Source: Microbacterium sp. YJN-G (GTDB lineage: Bacteria > Actinomycetota > Actinomycetes > Actinomycetales > Microbacteriaceae). From it: a DNA stretch of 64,000 bases. Shown here piece after piece: positions 1 to 8,708 of the stretch; position 1 is the stretch's first letter; every line of letters begins with the position of its first letter. The DNA is taken from NCBI RefSeq assembly GCF_015040615.1, contig NZ_CP060403.1, positions 62,001 through 126,000 on the forward strand. Direction: 5' to 3'. Below the pieces are notes generated by a model. The model saw nothing but the letters and a program-made list of their open reading frames with translations. It was not told where the DNA came from and did no database searches. The translations under genes and the position numbers were made by a program.

Positions 1-487
1 TCACGGAACCATCGATGAGCTCGAGCATGACTCGGTCGTGTCCGGTGATGATGATGTTTTCTACCCGGTCGTCGTCCACGAGCGGCTGGAGACGACCGAG
101 CCGGAACAGTGCGTCGAAGACCGCGCGGGCCATGGCGTCCTGATGGGCGATGGTCCAGGCTGTGCCACCGGCGTTGACCTCGTCGGCCAGTGCGCTGTCG
201 ATCAGCTCCAGAACGATGGAGCGGCCGAGCTCCTGCTGTGATGCTGGGCCAAGGCGAGCCCGATCGGCAGCGATCGACTGGCTCAGCTGCTCTGACGCTT
301 GAGCACGCAGTGCAGCCACCAGACCCCAGTCGAGGTTTGATGCTCGTGACGGATCCGGAGGGCCGGCGCCCGCCAACTCTCGTCCAACCTTTGGGCTTCC
401 GAGCGGCGGGATGGGTTGCGCGAACAGCGGCAGCCTGGTGACGTCGGCCGCCTCGACGGGGGTGTCGATCTCCGCCCGGCTGGTCAT
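1..487 (-). CDS. CpaF/TadA-type secretion ATPase, N-terminal part (runs off window)
   Basis: Reading leftwards from ATG at 487, 162 codons stay open to the window edge. The encoded segment contains VENIIITGHDRVML, the characteristic N-terminal domain motif of CpaF/VirB11 secretion ATPases, which power Tad/Flp pilus assembly or related conjugative secretion at the inner face of the membrane. The Walker motifs would lie beyond the left edge, so catalytic competence cannot be judged. The start overlaps the stop of the preceding CpaE-like gene by ATGA (484-487), implying translational coupling. A proline-rich, poorly conserved stretch of about 50 residues precedes the recognised domain. Confidence 0.8.
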   Translation of the reverse strand, partial: MTSRAEIDTPVEAADVTRLPLFAQPIPPLGSPKVGRELAGAGPPDPSRASNLDWGLVAALRAQASEQLSQSIAADRARLGPASQQELGRSIVLELIDSALADEVNAGGTAWTIAHQDAMARAVFDALFRLGRLQPLVDDDRVENIIITGHDRVMLELIDGSV

Positions 488-1245
488 CGAATGGCCTCCG
501 CCAACTCGATGCGCTCGCTCGCGATGCGTGCCTGGATCCCCTCAATGGTCGCCCGCAGACTCCGTACGAGCGGACCGGTTTCGAAGCGCCGAGGGGGAGC
601 GGCTCCACGGTGGTAGACGGCTGCGGCATCCCTGTCATCGGCGACAGCGCCGACCACCGGGAGTCCCAGCACGGACGCCACCTCCCTGCGGGAGTAGGGC
701 TGGCCCTCACCCACGAGCAGGACGCATGCATCACGCCATGTGGCGGCCTTCCTCACCGTCTCGGACCACGATCGCGCCGCAGCCAGGGCTGGGAGCGTGG
801 TCTGGGTGACAAGGAGAGACACGTCTGCGTTCGCGAGCAGCGGTTCGGGCGACCCAACCAGACCGAGACGACCGGCGTCGACGATCACGTCCTGACCAGT
901 GGCGTCGAGATCGGCCAACGCTCCCGCCAGTGGCTGCCACAGGTCGCGCAGGCCCGCGGACTGAGCGTGAGATCGGGTGCCAGCGATGAACCCCGCCGCT
1001 GAGCCTTCAAACCGCTGGACCACCCCCGGTAGCGCGTCGGTAATGTCGTACGACGACAAGGCGAGCTCGATCAGCCCGGAGTCGTACTCCCGTGTGCCGC
1101 GGAAGAAGCCGGCCAGAAGCCCCGAGCCTCCCGTCGGATCGGCCTCGACGAGCAGCACAGGTCGCGGCCAGACGAGCGTCAGGCCCAGTGCGGTCGTGGT
1201 GACACCCGGCGACCCGGACGCCGAGGTGAGCGCGATGACCGACAT
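484..1245 (-). CDS. CpaE/ParA-like (MinD superfamily) protein
   Basis: A 253-residue protein of the MinD/ParA fold. It begins MSVIALTSASGSPGVTTTA, where the deviant Walker A has lost the usual lysines, as in some CpaE-type pseudo-ATPases that place pili or secretion complexes. VIVDAGRLG near residue 110 occupies the Walker B position. The start at 1245 has a good upstream AGGTGAGG; an in-frame extension to 1512 lies inside the neighbouring SAF gene and was rejected. It sits between the SAF gene (5' side) and the CpaF gene (ATGA overlap at its 3' end), the usual CpaB-CpaE-CpaF order. ATP binding may be weak or absent. Confidence 0.75.
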   Translation of the reverse strand: MSVIALTSASGSPGVTTTALGLTLVWPRPVLLVEADPTGGSGLLAGFFRGTREYDSGLIELALSSYDITDALPGVVQRFEGSAAGFIAGTRSHAQSAGLRDLWQPLAGALADLDATGQDVIVDAGRLGLVGSPEPLLANADVSLLVTQTTLPALAAARSWSETVRKAATWRDACVLLVGEGQPYSRREVASVLGLPVVGAVADDRDAAAVYHRGAAPPRRFETGPLVRSLRATIEGIQARIASERIELAEAIR

Positions 1246-1249
1246 GACC

Positions 1250-1924
1250 TCACCTGTCCCGGGAATCAAGGATGAGCGCGACGTTGCCGGTGGCGGCGCG
1301 TGCGGCGAGCACGGTGGCGTCGGCATGCGGGACCAGTACGTCGACGACCAAGACGCCGCTCTCGGAGTCGTAGTTGACCTCCACGACCTCGGCATCGTTG
1401 AACGCCGGAGGTCCCGACGACTGCTCACCACCGGGGGGTGGGGTGACCACGAGCCGGACCCGGTCTCCGGCCTGCAGCGCCATTCCCGGTGACTGGGCTG
1501 GCGAGAGGGCAACCCCGACGATCGATGCCCCGTCCTCGGGAACCGTCTCCGTAGTGGTGGCCCCAGCCGTGATCAGCCCGCCCTCAGCGATGTCGAGCGC
1601 GGCCCGCTTCCCGACAAGGTCGTCGAACGCGGAGGCAGCCACGGGGGAGAGGGCTGGATCAGCGCTGATCCGGACCCGCGCGAGGTCGTCTTCCGTGATC
1701 AGTGAGCCGCGCTCGATGGTGGACCGCGCGACCAGGACCTCCTGCGTGTTCGTGGTCGACGTCCACGCCCAAGCGGCGAGCAGTGCCCCGAGACAGATCG
1801 CGGCGACAGCACCCGCCACCAAGGCTGGCCGACGTCGGAGCTTGGGAGGCGGTACCAGTGGAGGGGAGGGCGGTGTCGACCCGCTCTCGACGCTCCTACC
1901 GTTCCTCGTGGTGGTGCTGGTCAT
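1250..1924 (-). CDS. SAF-domain membrane protein, CpaB/RcpC-like
   Basis: A 224-residue protein with a short cytoplasmic N terminus, one transmembrane segment at about residues 35-55 and an extracytoplasmic SAF domain from about 60 to 130 (EVLVARSTIERGSLITEDDL is the typical opening). CpaB/RcpC proteins of this design sit at the membrane of Tad pilus systems. The start at 1924 follows GGAGAGG. The gene ends 4 bases before the CpaE-like gene, so they are probably co-transcribed. Tad-like function is inferred from gene order rather than from a complete tad set, most of which would be off the left edge. Confidence 0.75.
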   Translation of the reverse strand: MTSTTTRNGRSVESGSTPPSPPLVPPPKLRRRPALVAGAVAAICLGALLAAWAWTSTTNTQEVLVARSTIERGSLITEDDLARVRISADPALSPVAASAFDDLVGKRAALDIAEGGLITAGATTTETVPEDGASIVGVALSPAQSPGMALQAGDRVRLVVTPPPGGEQSSGPPAFNDAEVVEVNYDSESGVLVVDVLVPHADATVLAARAATGNVALILDSRDR

Positions 1925-1953
1925 GTTCGATACCTCTCCGGTCGCGGTGCCCG

Positions 1954-2913
1954 CTACTGCACGAGCACCTGCGCTTCCCCGACCGCGATCGCGACCGATC
2001 GCCGTAGTCCATTCAGGCGGATCACTCCCGACTGCCCAGCCCCTGTCCACTCCACGACCCAGTCCGAGTTCGCAGTGACCGTGAACTTGCCGTCCTGCTC
2101 TCGGGAGCTCGACGTCGCATAGACATGGCCACAGGTGGGCGACTGCTGCATGCCGTACTCCGGCTTGTACGGAGTTCCTGCGTTACGACACACCACCTCA
2201 GTGCCATCGCCCATGTCCCACGTGACCCTGTGAACCCTGGCCGTGGCTGTGATCGTGATCCCGCCGGCCGAGGCACTCGCTGTGATCGGCCCGAACGTGT
2301 GATCGTCGGGGCCCGCAGCCCACATCCAGACTGGCATCCCGACCAGGCCAACACTGTCCGGGCCGGGTTCGGGGGCAAGACCGATGTTGATCGCCTTGAG
2401 CTGCATGTCCTCGATCGCGAGTCGAGCGACCTCGCCAGGCGTCGGCGTGGTGCCTGAGTCGGGCGGCGGATCCTGCGACCAGAGGTAGATCAAGATCCCG
2501 GTCTGCGGTTGATAGCAGTGATAGACGGCGCCGTCGCCTGGTTCGTGCCCCTGCCACGCGGGGTCTCCAGCGGGTGGCACTGGCGTCGCCAGCTGGACGT
2601 AGCAGTTCAAGCCATTGGACCAGTAGCCCGCATCCGACGAACACGGCACCGGCCCCGGCGGGGGCTGCGTGATACCGAGAGCCGTGCCATCCCACACGCA
2701 CGACTCCCCGCCGCCCGTCTCCACCGGAACGTCATCACCTTCTTCACCGGGGGTGCTGGGAGTTCCAGGCACGTGCACCCAGACGAGGCAGACACCGGTT
2801 TGCGGGTCATTGACCTGGCACTCGGTGTCCGCGAAGACCGGAGCCGGGGCAAGCAGCAGCAGAGGTGCCATGACCATGGCGAGAATCAGGACTCGCGCTA
2901 TGCACGATCGCAT
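1954..2913 (-). CDS. secreted Pro-rich protein with PKD-like C-terminal half
   Basis: A 319-residue exported protein. A hydrophobic signal segment (residues 3-25) ends near AFA, followed by a Cys- and Pro-rich region. The C-terminal half (about 190-310) contains WDMGDGTEVVC and CGHVY, typical of PKD-like beta domains. Such proteins occur beside actinobacterial Tad or conjugation loci and probably act at the cell surface. ATG at 2913 places the signal peptide at the N terminus; a GTG at 2952 would add 13 residues. Either start overlaps the end of the lipoprotein gene (2898), suggesting coupling. Function unknown. Confidence 0.6.
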   Translation of the reverse strand: MRSCIARVLILAMVMAPLLLLAPAPVFADTECQVNDPQTGVCLVWVHVPGTPSTPGEEGDDVPVETGGGESCVWDGTALGITQPPPGPVPCSSDAGYWSNGLNCYVQLATPVPPAGDPAWQGHEPGDGAVYHCYQPQTGILIYLWSQDPPPDSGTTPTPGEVARLAIEDMQLKAINIGLAPEPGPDSVGLVGMPVWMWAAGPDDHTFGPITASASAGGITITATARVHRVTWDMGDGTEVVCRNAGTPYKPEYGMQQSPTCGHVYATSSSREQDGKFTVTANSDWVVEWTGAGQSGVIRLNGLRRSVAIAVGEAQVLVQ

Positions 2914-3524
2914 GGCGGGCGCTCGAGATTCTGGCTGGAGGCGACACGCCACGAACCGCTCGGGTCCGCCTCAAAGTTGTAGTTGGAGACCAGGTAGCGA
3001 ATCCACCCGGTGTCGGGTCGTTCATCGCTGACAACCGACGTGCCATTGCTGTCGAGGATGTCGACGCCCCCGACGTCGTAGCAAACGTCGACCTGGACCG
3101 TGGGTACCCGACCGCCTTCGGGATCAGAGTTGTCCAGTACGACTCCCTCAACCGTGAGCTCGGCGATCTTCGTGTCGCCGGTCTGGTGCTGGCCTTGTTC
3201 GCGCTCTCGGGCGAACAAGGTCCGTTGAGCGGAGAGCTCCCCGCCGATGGCGACGCTGCGGAGCTTGGTGAGCTTCACCGCCGGGTCCGTGCGGAGCTCG
3301 TCGCGAACGGCATAGAAGGACCGCACCAGTGCCGACGCGTCGGCAGCGGCTGCCTCGCTGGTGGTCGTAGGCGTCGTCGCCGAGGTCGCCGGCGGTGAGA
3401 CAGGGTCGGCTGTGCTCGGCGGGTCACTTGCGGGTGGGGCCGGCTCGTCGTCGGCGCACGCAGTCACCGCGGCCAGCAGGAGTGCTGCAGTCGCGAGTGC
3501 GTGTGCTTCGCGTGAGGTCGTCAT
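2898..3524 (-). CDS. lipoprotein of unknown function
   Basis: A 208-residue protein with a clear lipoprotein signal: a hydrophobic segment ending LLLAAVTAC, with the lipid-attached Cys followed by DD. A Thr/Ser/Pro-rich linker (about 25-60) precedes a globular domain (60-205) resembling the small NTF2-like lipoproteins often found near conjugation genes, including WIRYLVSNYNFEADP. It is the first or second gene of the minus-strand surface/secretion operon and lies divergent to the relaxase. The start at 3524 is chosen because it puts the signal peptide first. Confidence 0.65.
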   Translation of the reverse strand: MTTSREAHALATAALLLAAVTACADDEPAPPASDPPSTADPVSPPATSATTPTTTSEAAAADASALVRSFYAVRDELRTDPAVKLTKLRSVAIGGELSAQRTLFAREREQGQHQTGDTKIAELTVEGVVLDNSDPEGGRVPTVQVDVCYDVGGVDILDSNGTSVVSDERPDTGWIRYLVSNYNFEADPSGSWRVASSQNLERPPCDRA

Positions 3525-3655
3525 CGCCGAGTTCCTGACTTCCCTCGCGGGGGCGCCCCGAGAAGGAACCGGCGGAGAACTTTGTGGCTCCCGGATAGAA
3601 CTCCGCCAGAACCAATTGAGGCACTGCGTACCCGTCCCACGCAACTGTCTCCCAT
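3521..3655 (-). CDS. possible 44-residue leader ORF
   Basis: ATG at 3655 follows an excellent GAGGAGGG ribosome site and the frame ends in an ATGA overlap with the lipoprotein start (3521-3524). The peptide (MGDSCVGRVRSAS and onwards) has no recognisable domain, and another frame over the same bases looks equally protein-like. It may be a small gene or only a translational leader for the lipoprotein. Confidence 0.3.
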   Translation of the reverse strand: MGDSCVGRVRSASIGSGGVLSGSHKVLRRFLLGAPPRGKSGTRR

Positions 3656-3876
3656 GATTTTCCCTCCTCGCTCCGATTGATCTGCTGGCTCTCTCCTCCA
3701 GGTGCGGCCGCCGGCCCACGTCCCTTCGCCCGTCCTCGCCCTGAAGGTCGTACTTCTCGACATACACCGTTTGCAGAACGAGGTGGGCTCTGTGGGCCTG
3801 CGGCCTGTGGACAAACGGCCGGTCGGCTGTCCTGTGGAACAGATTCCGCACCTGCACGCCGAGGAGGTGAGCGTGG
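3656..3876. other. divergent intergenic region, relaxase / secretion operon
   Basis: No supported gene. This is the shared upstream region of the minus-strand surface operon and the plus-strand relaxase, a usual place for an origin of transfer and promoters. Short runs such as GGCCGCCGGCC and CTGTGGACAAACGGCC/GGTCGGCTGTCC could form hairpins, but I could not single out a nic site. GAGGAGGTGAGC at 3861-3872 is the relaxase ribosome site. Confidence 0.4.
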
Positions 3877-6800
3877 GTGACGGTCTCGATGCGCGTGATG
3901 TCGTCGGGCAGGGGCTATGACTACCTGCTCAAGAGCGTGGTCCGCGGGGATGGCGACATGGGCGGAACGACCGCGCTCACGAGGTACTACACCCAGGAGG
4001 GCACGCCACCCGGCCGATGGATCGGCTCGGGGCTCCACGCACTCGGCAACGGTGCGATCAAACGAGGGGATGAGGTGATGCCAGAGCAGCTCGCACTGCT
4101 GCTCGGCACAGGTCGGGATCCGGTGACCGGCGAACCGCTGGGGCGGGCGTTTCCGGAATACGACGGGGTGAGGGCTCGGGTCGCGGCTCGGGTATCCAAG
4201 TTGCCTGGCGACCTCAGCGACGAACAGCGGCTCGAGGCGGCGGCCTCGATCGCGCACGAGGAGGTGGAGACCGGCACTCGACGTGCCGTCGCGGGCTTCG
4301 ACTTCACATTCAGCGTTCCCAAGTCGGTCTCAGTACTCTGGGGCGTCGCGGACACGGGAACCCAGGCATGTATCCGCGAGGCTCACCACCAGGCGCTCGG
4401 CGAAACGGTCGCCTTCCTGGAGCGCGAGGTCGCCACGACCCGTCGCGGTGTCGATGCTGGCGACGGCGCCGTGGCGCAAGCTGACATCGTCGGGATCGTC
4501 GCAACGGCGTACGACCATTGGGACTCCCGGCTCGGTGACCCGCAGCTCCACACGCACGTCGTCATCTCCAACAAGGTCAAGACCGCGGAGGACGGGCGCT
4601 GGCGCAGCCTGGACGGACGACCGCTCCATGCAGCTGTCGTCGCCATGTCTGCGCACTACAACGCGGTACTCGCTGACCGCATGACCCGCACCTTCGGTAT
4701 CGAGTGGGAGCAGCGCGACAGAGGCAACAACCACAACACGGCGTGGGAGCTGGAGCCCGTCCCGGAATCGCTCATCCGGGAGTTTTCCAGTCGCTCCCGA
4801 ATGATCGATCAAGAGACCAACCGCCTGATCGAGGAGTACGTCGCCCGCCACGGGCGCCGCCCCTCCACGACACGGATCATCGAGCTGCGAGCGAAAGCGA
4901 CGCTAACCACGCGCCCTGAGAAGGTCATCCGGTCGCTCTTCGACCTCACAACCGAATGGCGGGAACGGGTCCAGACGATCCTCGGGGCGGAGGCCGTCGA
5001 TTGGGCACGCAGAAGCACAGCGGGTCCGGTCGCCCGCCCCACCCTTCGGGCCGACGACATCTCGCTCCATGTCGTCGCCCAGGTAGGGGTCTCGGTTGTC
5101 GGAGCAGTGAGTGAGAAGCGTTCGACGTGGCGGCACTGGAATCTCTGGGCCGAGGCATCGCGGCAGACGATGGGGTGGCGCTTCGCGAGTGTGAAGGACC
5201 GCGAGGCCGTGGTCGGCTTGGTCGTCGATGCTGCGAAACAGGAGTCGCTGTCTCTGACTCCGCCCGAGCTGGCCACCAGCCCCGAGGTCTTCCGGCGAGA
5301 GGACGGCAGCACGGTGTTTCGGCCACGGCACTCGGTGGTCTTTACGTCTGAGGAGTTGCTCGCCGCCGAGGACCGGTTGCTGGCCCACTCGACCGACCTC
5401 ACCGCCCCGTCGGTCGGCCTGCATGTCGTCGAGCGCGTGGGACGCAAGCAACACCTGTTGAGCGCTGAGCAGGTCGACACGCTAGCGCGGATTGCTGTGT
5501 CCGGGCGGCAGATCGATTGTCTCGTCGGTCCTGCCGGTGCAGGCAAGACCACCGCCATGCACGCCCTGAAGACAGCTTGGACGACGGTGCACGGAAAGGA
5601 CAGCGTTGTCGGCCTCGCACCTAGCGCTATCGCGGCTCAAGTGCTCGCCGAAGACCTCGGCATCCGGTGCGAGAACACCGCCAAGTGGCTCCACGACTAC
5701 GACCGCGGACGGGCGCAGGTCCGGAAGGGGCACCTCGTGATCATCGACGAAGCCACGCTGGCCGGCACCTTGGCTCTCGACCGACTGGTCGCCCTCACAG
5801 CCGAAGCCGGCGCGAAGGTGCTGTTGGTTGGGGACTGGGCGCAACTCCAGTCAGTCGAGGCAGGAGGCGCGTTCACACTCCTGGCCTCCGCCCGCCCCGA
5901 CACCCCCGAGCTCACCGAGGTCCACCGCTTCACCAACGAGTGGGAAAAAGCCGCCTCGCTCGACCTGCGCTTGGGCCGCACCGAGGTCATCGGCACGTAC
6001 GTCCAACACGACCGGGTCCGCGAGGGCACAACCGACGCGATGATGGACGCCGCCTACCTCGCCTGGAGCGATGACATACGGGCCGGTCGCACCGCGATCC
6101 TCGTGGCAGATGCGACCGAGACGGTGAAGGACCTCAACACACGAGCCCGCGCCGACCGCATCGCCGGGGGCGATCCAGCAGGAAGCACCGAGGCCAATCT
6201 TGGTGACGGTACGCGTGCGTCAATGGGTGATCTTGTCATCACCCGCAGCAACGACCGTCGTCTCTCGACCGTGTATGGCGGATGGGTCCACAACGGAGAC
6301 CGCTGGCGCGTCACAAATGTGGGCGGTGACGGCTCGATGACCGTTCTGCGTCTCGGCGCGGTCTCGGGCTCAACCGTGACCCTGCCAGCGGCGTACGTCG
6401 CCAAGCACGTCGACCTAGGGTACGCCGTGACGGCCCACCGCGCCCAGGGCCTCACCGTCGACACCTCGCACGTCGTCGTCTCATGCACGGCCACCCGCGA
6501 GAGCCTGTACGTCTCCATGACACGGGGCAGGGAGGCGAACATCGCGTACGTCGCTCTGGACAAGCCCGATGAGGGCCACGCCCCGCCAGAGCCTGAGGAG
6601 GTCAACGCACGCACCGTGTTGTACGGCGTGCTCAAACACTCCGGGGCGGAACCGTCCGCCCACCGGATGATCGTTGAGGAGCAGGAACAGTGGTCATCCA
6701 TCGCGCAACTCGCGGCGGAGTACGAGACCATCGCTGCCGTTGCCCAGCGGGACCGCTGGATCAGCCTGGTAAAGGCCTGCGGGTTGACCGACGAGCAGAT

Positions 6801-7410
6801 CGACTCGGTGACCGGATCCGACTCGTTCGGTCCGCTCACTGCCGAGCTGCGACGTGCCGAAGCGAATGGACACGACGTCGACCGACTCCTGCCGGCGCTC
6901 GTCGCACGCCGATCGCTCGAAGATGCTGACGACGCGGGAGCCGTGCTGATCAGCCGACTCAAGAAGGCAGCGCGGCCCAAACGTGGGAGGCGTCGCGCAG
7001 AACCTAGCCACATCGCCGGGTTGATCCCCGTGGCCGAGGGCCCGATGTGTCCCGAGATGATGACCGCACTCACCGAGCGACAGTCACTTATGGAGTCGCG
7101 GGCGAAGGCATTGACCGCCAACGCGGTAGAGGCCAAGGAGCCCTGGCTCAAACGCCTGGGCACGCCACCTACAACGGACGCAGCCCGTAGCCGCTGGCTC
7201 AACGAGGTCAGCGCTGTGGCTGCCTTCCGCGACCGATACCGAGTGGACGGGCGACGCGCTCTCGGAGCGCCGCGAACCGCCGCGCAGAAACTCGACGCCG
7301 TCCGGGCACGAAAGGCGATACGCCGAGCTCGGGCAATAGCCGATCAGAAGGATGCACTTTCTAACGAGGGCAGAAGAAGCATGGACCTGTACCGACAACC
7401 CATCGTCTGA
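3877..7410 (+). CDS. MobF-family relaxase with C-terminal RecD-like helicase
   Basis: A complete 1177-residue TrwC/TraI-type conjugative relaxase. The N-terminal domain has candidate nicking tyrosines at 14 and 16 and the metal-binding histidine cluster HTHVV near residue 226. A helicase domain follows, with Walker A GPAGAGKTT near residue 551, Walker B IIDEAT near 621, and late motifs TAHRAQGLTVD and YVSMTRGRE near 855-890. It would nick the transfer origin, stay bound to the 5' end and unwind the strand for export. GTG at 3877 is chosen for the GAGGAGGTG ribosome site and the family-like N terminus. The last 250 residues are charged and helical. Its presence makes the DNA potentially mobilisable or self-transmissible. 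Confidence 0.95.
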   Translation: MTVSMRVMSSGRGYDYLLKSVVRGDGDMGGTTALTRYYTQEGTPPGRWIGSGLHALGNGAIKRGDEVMPEQLALLLGTGRDPVTGEPLGRAFPEYDGVRARVAARVSKLPGDLSDEQRLEAAASIAHEEVETGTRRAVAGFDFTFSVPKSVSVLWGVADTGTQACIREAHHQALGETVAFLEREVATTRRGVDAGDGAVAQADIVGIVATAYDHWDSRLGDPQLHTHVVISNKVKTAEDGRWRSLDGRPLHAAVVAMSAHYNAVLADRMTRTFGIEWEQRDRGNNHNTAWELEPVPESLIREFSSRSRMIDQETNRLIEEYVARHGRRPSTTRIIELRAKATLTTRPEKVIRSLFDLTTEWRERVQTILGAEAVDWARRSTAGPVARPTLRADDISLHVVAQVGVSVVGAVSEKRSTWRHWNLWAEASRQTMGWRFASVKDREAVVGLVVDAAKQESLSLTPPELATSPEVFRREDGSTVFRPRHSVVFTSEELLAAEDRLLAHSTDLTAPSVGLHVVERVGRKQHLLSAEQVDTLARIAVSGRQIDCLVGPAGAGKTTAMHALKTAWTTVHGKDSVVGLAPSAIAAQVLAEDLGIRCENTAKWLHDYDRGRAQVRKGHLVIIDEATLAGTLALDRLVALTAEAGAKVLLVGDWAQLQSVEAGGAFTLLASARPDTPELTEVHRFTNEWEKAASLDLRLGRTEVIGTYVQHDRVREGTTDAMMDAAYLAWSDDIRAGRTAILVADATETVKDLNTRARADRIAGGDPAGSTEANLGDGTRASMGDLVITRSNDRRLSTVYGGWVHNGDRWRVTNVGGDGSMTVLRLGAVSGSTVTLPAAYVAKHVDLGYAVTAHRAQGLTVDTSHVVVSCTATRESLYVSMTRGREANIAYVALDKPDEGHAPPEPEEVNARTVLYGVLKHSGAEPSAHRMIVEEQEQWSSIAQLAAEYETIAAVAQRDRWISLVKACGLTDEQIDSVTGSDSFGPLTAELRRAEANGHDVDRLLPALVARRSLEDADDAGAVLISRLKKAARPKRGRRRAEPSHIAGLIPVAEGPMCPEMMTALTERQSLMESRAKALTANAVEAKEPWLKRLGTPPTTDAARSRWLNEVSAVAAFRDRYRVDGRRALGAPRTAAQKLDAVRARKAIRRARAIADQKDALSNEGRRSMDLYRQPIV

Positions 7411-7522
7411 GCGGCGTCTCTACGACCCCCGTCGGGGACTTCTCCACAGCGCAAGGCACGCGACAGCCGCGTGGTCGAACTTGCGGCGTATGAAGGGATG
7501 AACGCTCTCAAAGGGGGTCCTT

Positions 7523-8359
7523 ATGTTCAGCCTGCGCTGGAACCTGAGCGCCGAGCTCTGCGGCTACCTACGTTTCTACATGCCTACCAACCGCGCGGTG
7601 GACCGGATGCGCGGCCCGCTGGGGCTCGAGTGGGCGATGCCGGTCTGCCTGATCGCGACGCTGTCCTACCTGTTGGCGCTGAGTATCTGCGCCACCCTCG
7701 TCGAAAGGGGTGGCCCGGCCTACCTGCTGGTAATGCTGTGCGCCTGGAACGGAATCAAGTTTGCCACCGCGGGTGTCTTGATTCCCGTTCGGTGGTTGAC
7801 CCTGAAATTAAGCAGTTTCTCGGTATCGGCCCGGCGGGGGTGCCTGATGGACAGGTTGACCGAGCTGCGGACGGCCATCGCCCACAACGCGGTGGCTGGG
7901 GGCAGCGCATACGGCCGGGCAGCGGCAGAGGTGGTCGCTCTCAGCCTGGAGGGGCAGCCGGATGAGGAGGTCGCCGTAGTGGTCTCCCGGACCACCGAGT
8001 GGCTGATCAGCACCAAGCCCTCGATTACCAGCATGCGCACGGTCGCCTTCGCTGCGCTCGAGGCTAGCCTTTCGTCGGAGGACCCCCGCGGGGCAGTCCT
8101 GGCTCGGATGCGTACCTTCATCGCAGACTCCGAGCGAGCCATAGCCTCGATCGCGGACCACGCCGCCTCGATGATTAAGCCTGGCGACAAGGTGTTGTAC
8201 GACTCCTACAGCGGATCCCTCGTGCAGTTGTTTCTCCGAGCGGTGGAGACCACGCCCGGTCTGACGGTGATGCTGACTGAGTCGCGTCCTTACAGGAGTC
8301 ACAACTGTCGGATAGGCCGAGCAGGTGGCCCCTGCTCGGTAACCCACGAACATGTGTGA
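7523..8359 (+). pseudogene. chimeric ORF: truncated membrane protein joined to truncated eIF2B-like protein
   Basis: One open frame of 278 codons holds pieces of two unrelated families. Residues 1-90 (LRFYMPTNRAVD, then two membrane segments) match the N-terminal part of a small actinobacterial membrane protein often called sulfate-permease-like. From about residue 109 (internal ATG at 7847) the sequence is the N-terminal part of an eIF2B alpha/beta/delta-like protein: the AIASIADHAASMIKPGDKVL segment, then LTESRP. The eIF2B fold stops dead after TESRP near 8288 and ends in unrelated residues. RBS AAAGGGGGTCC precedes 7523. Both halves lack their C termini, so this looks like a deletion product. 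The eIF2B part could still be translated from 7847. Confidence 0.6.
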
Positions 8360-8580
8360 GTAAGGCCCCGGCCCGCAACCACTCAGCGAGTCTGAGCGGT
8401 CACCCCATACGGTCTAGACCGCGATGAGAAAGCAGAAATGTTTCGATTTGACAAGGCGGACTGAGGGACCGGGTGCAACAGTGTTCGCGACGTGCAGGTC
8501 AGGCCGTCCGACCCAGCGGGAGACCAGTGCCACGCGGTGTGACTCGACCGACGAGGAGCGGCGCCGGGGAGCCTGCAGAG
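8360..8580. other. intergenic region left of IS256 copy 1
   Basis: No supported gene. Before the IS insertion this stretch was continuous with 11315 onwards and so was probably the upstream region of the amidase gene. It ends in half of the palindrome that the IS interrupted. Confidence 0.4.
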
Positions 8581-8588
8581 AGTGCACC
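8581..8588. repeat. left target-site duplication of IS256 copy 1
   Basis: AGTGCACC directly abuts the left end of the IS256-family element and is repeated exactly at 11307-11314 beyond its right end. An 8-bp duplication is normal for the IS256 family, so this copy arrived by simple transposition and both ends are original. Confidence 0.9.
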
Positions 8589-8708
8589 AGCGGAGCCCCG
8601 CATAGTGGTGTAACCCACGGTGGTCGCGCACGTCGTTGCTGACGTGAACGCGGTCACCGTGTGATCCTTCGAGAAGTCTCTTACCCCAACTCGAAAGGCA
8701 TCAACACG

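Noticed and set aside
3656-3876. Origin of transfer and nic site
   Set aside because: Position is right, but no nic consensus or clear inverted repeat could be singled out, so it is not called as a feature.
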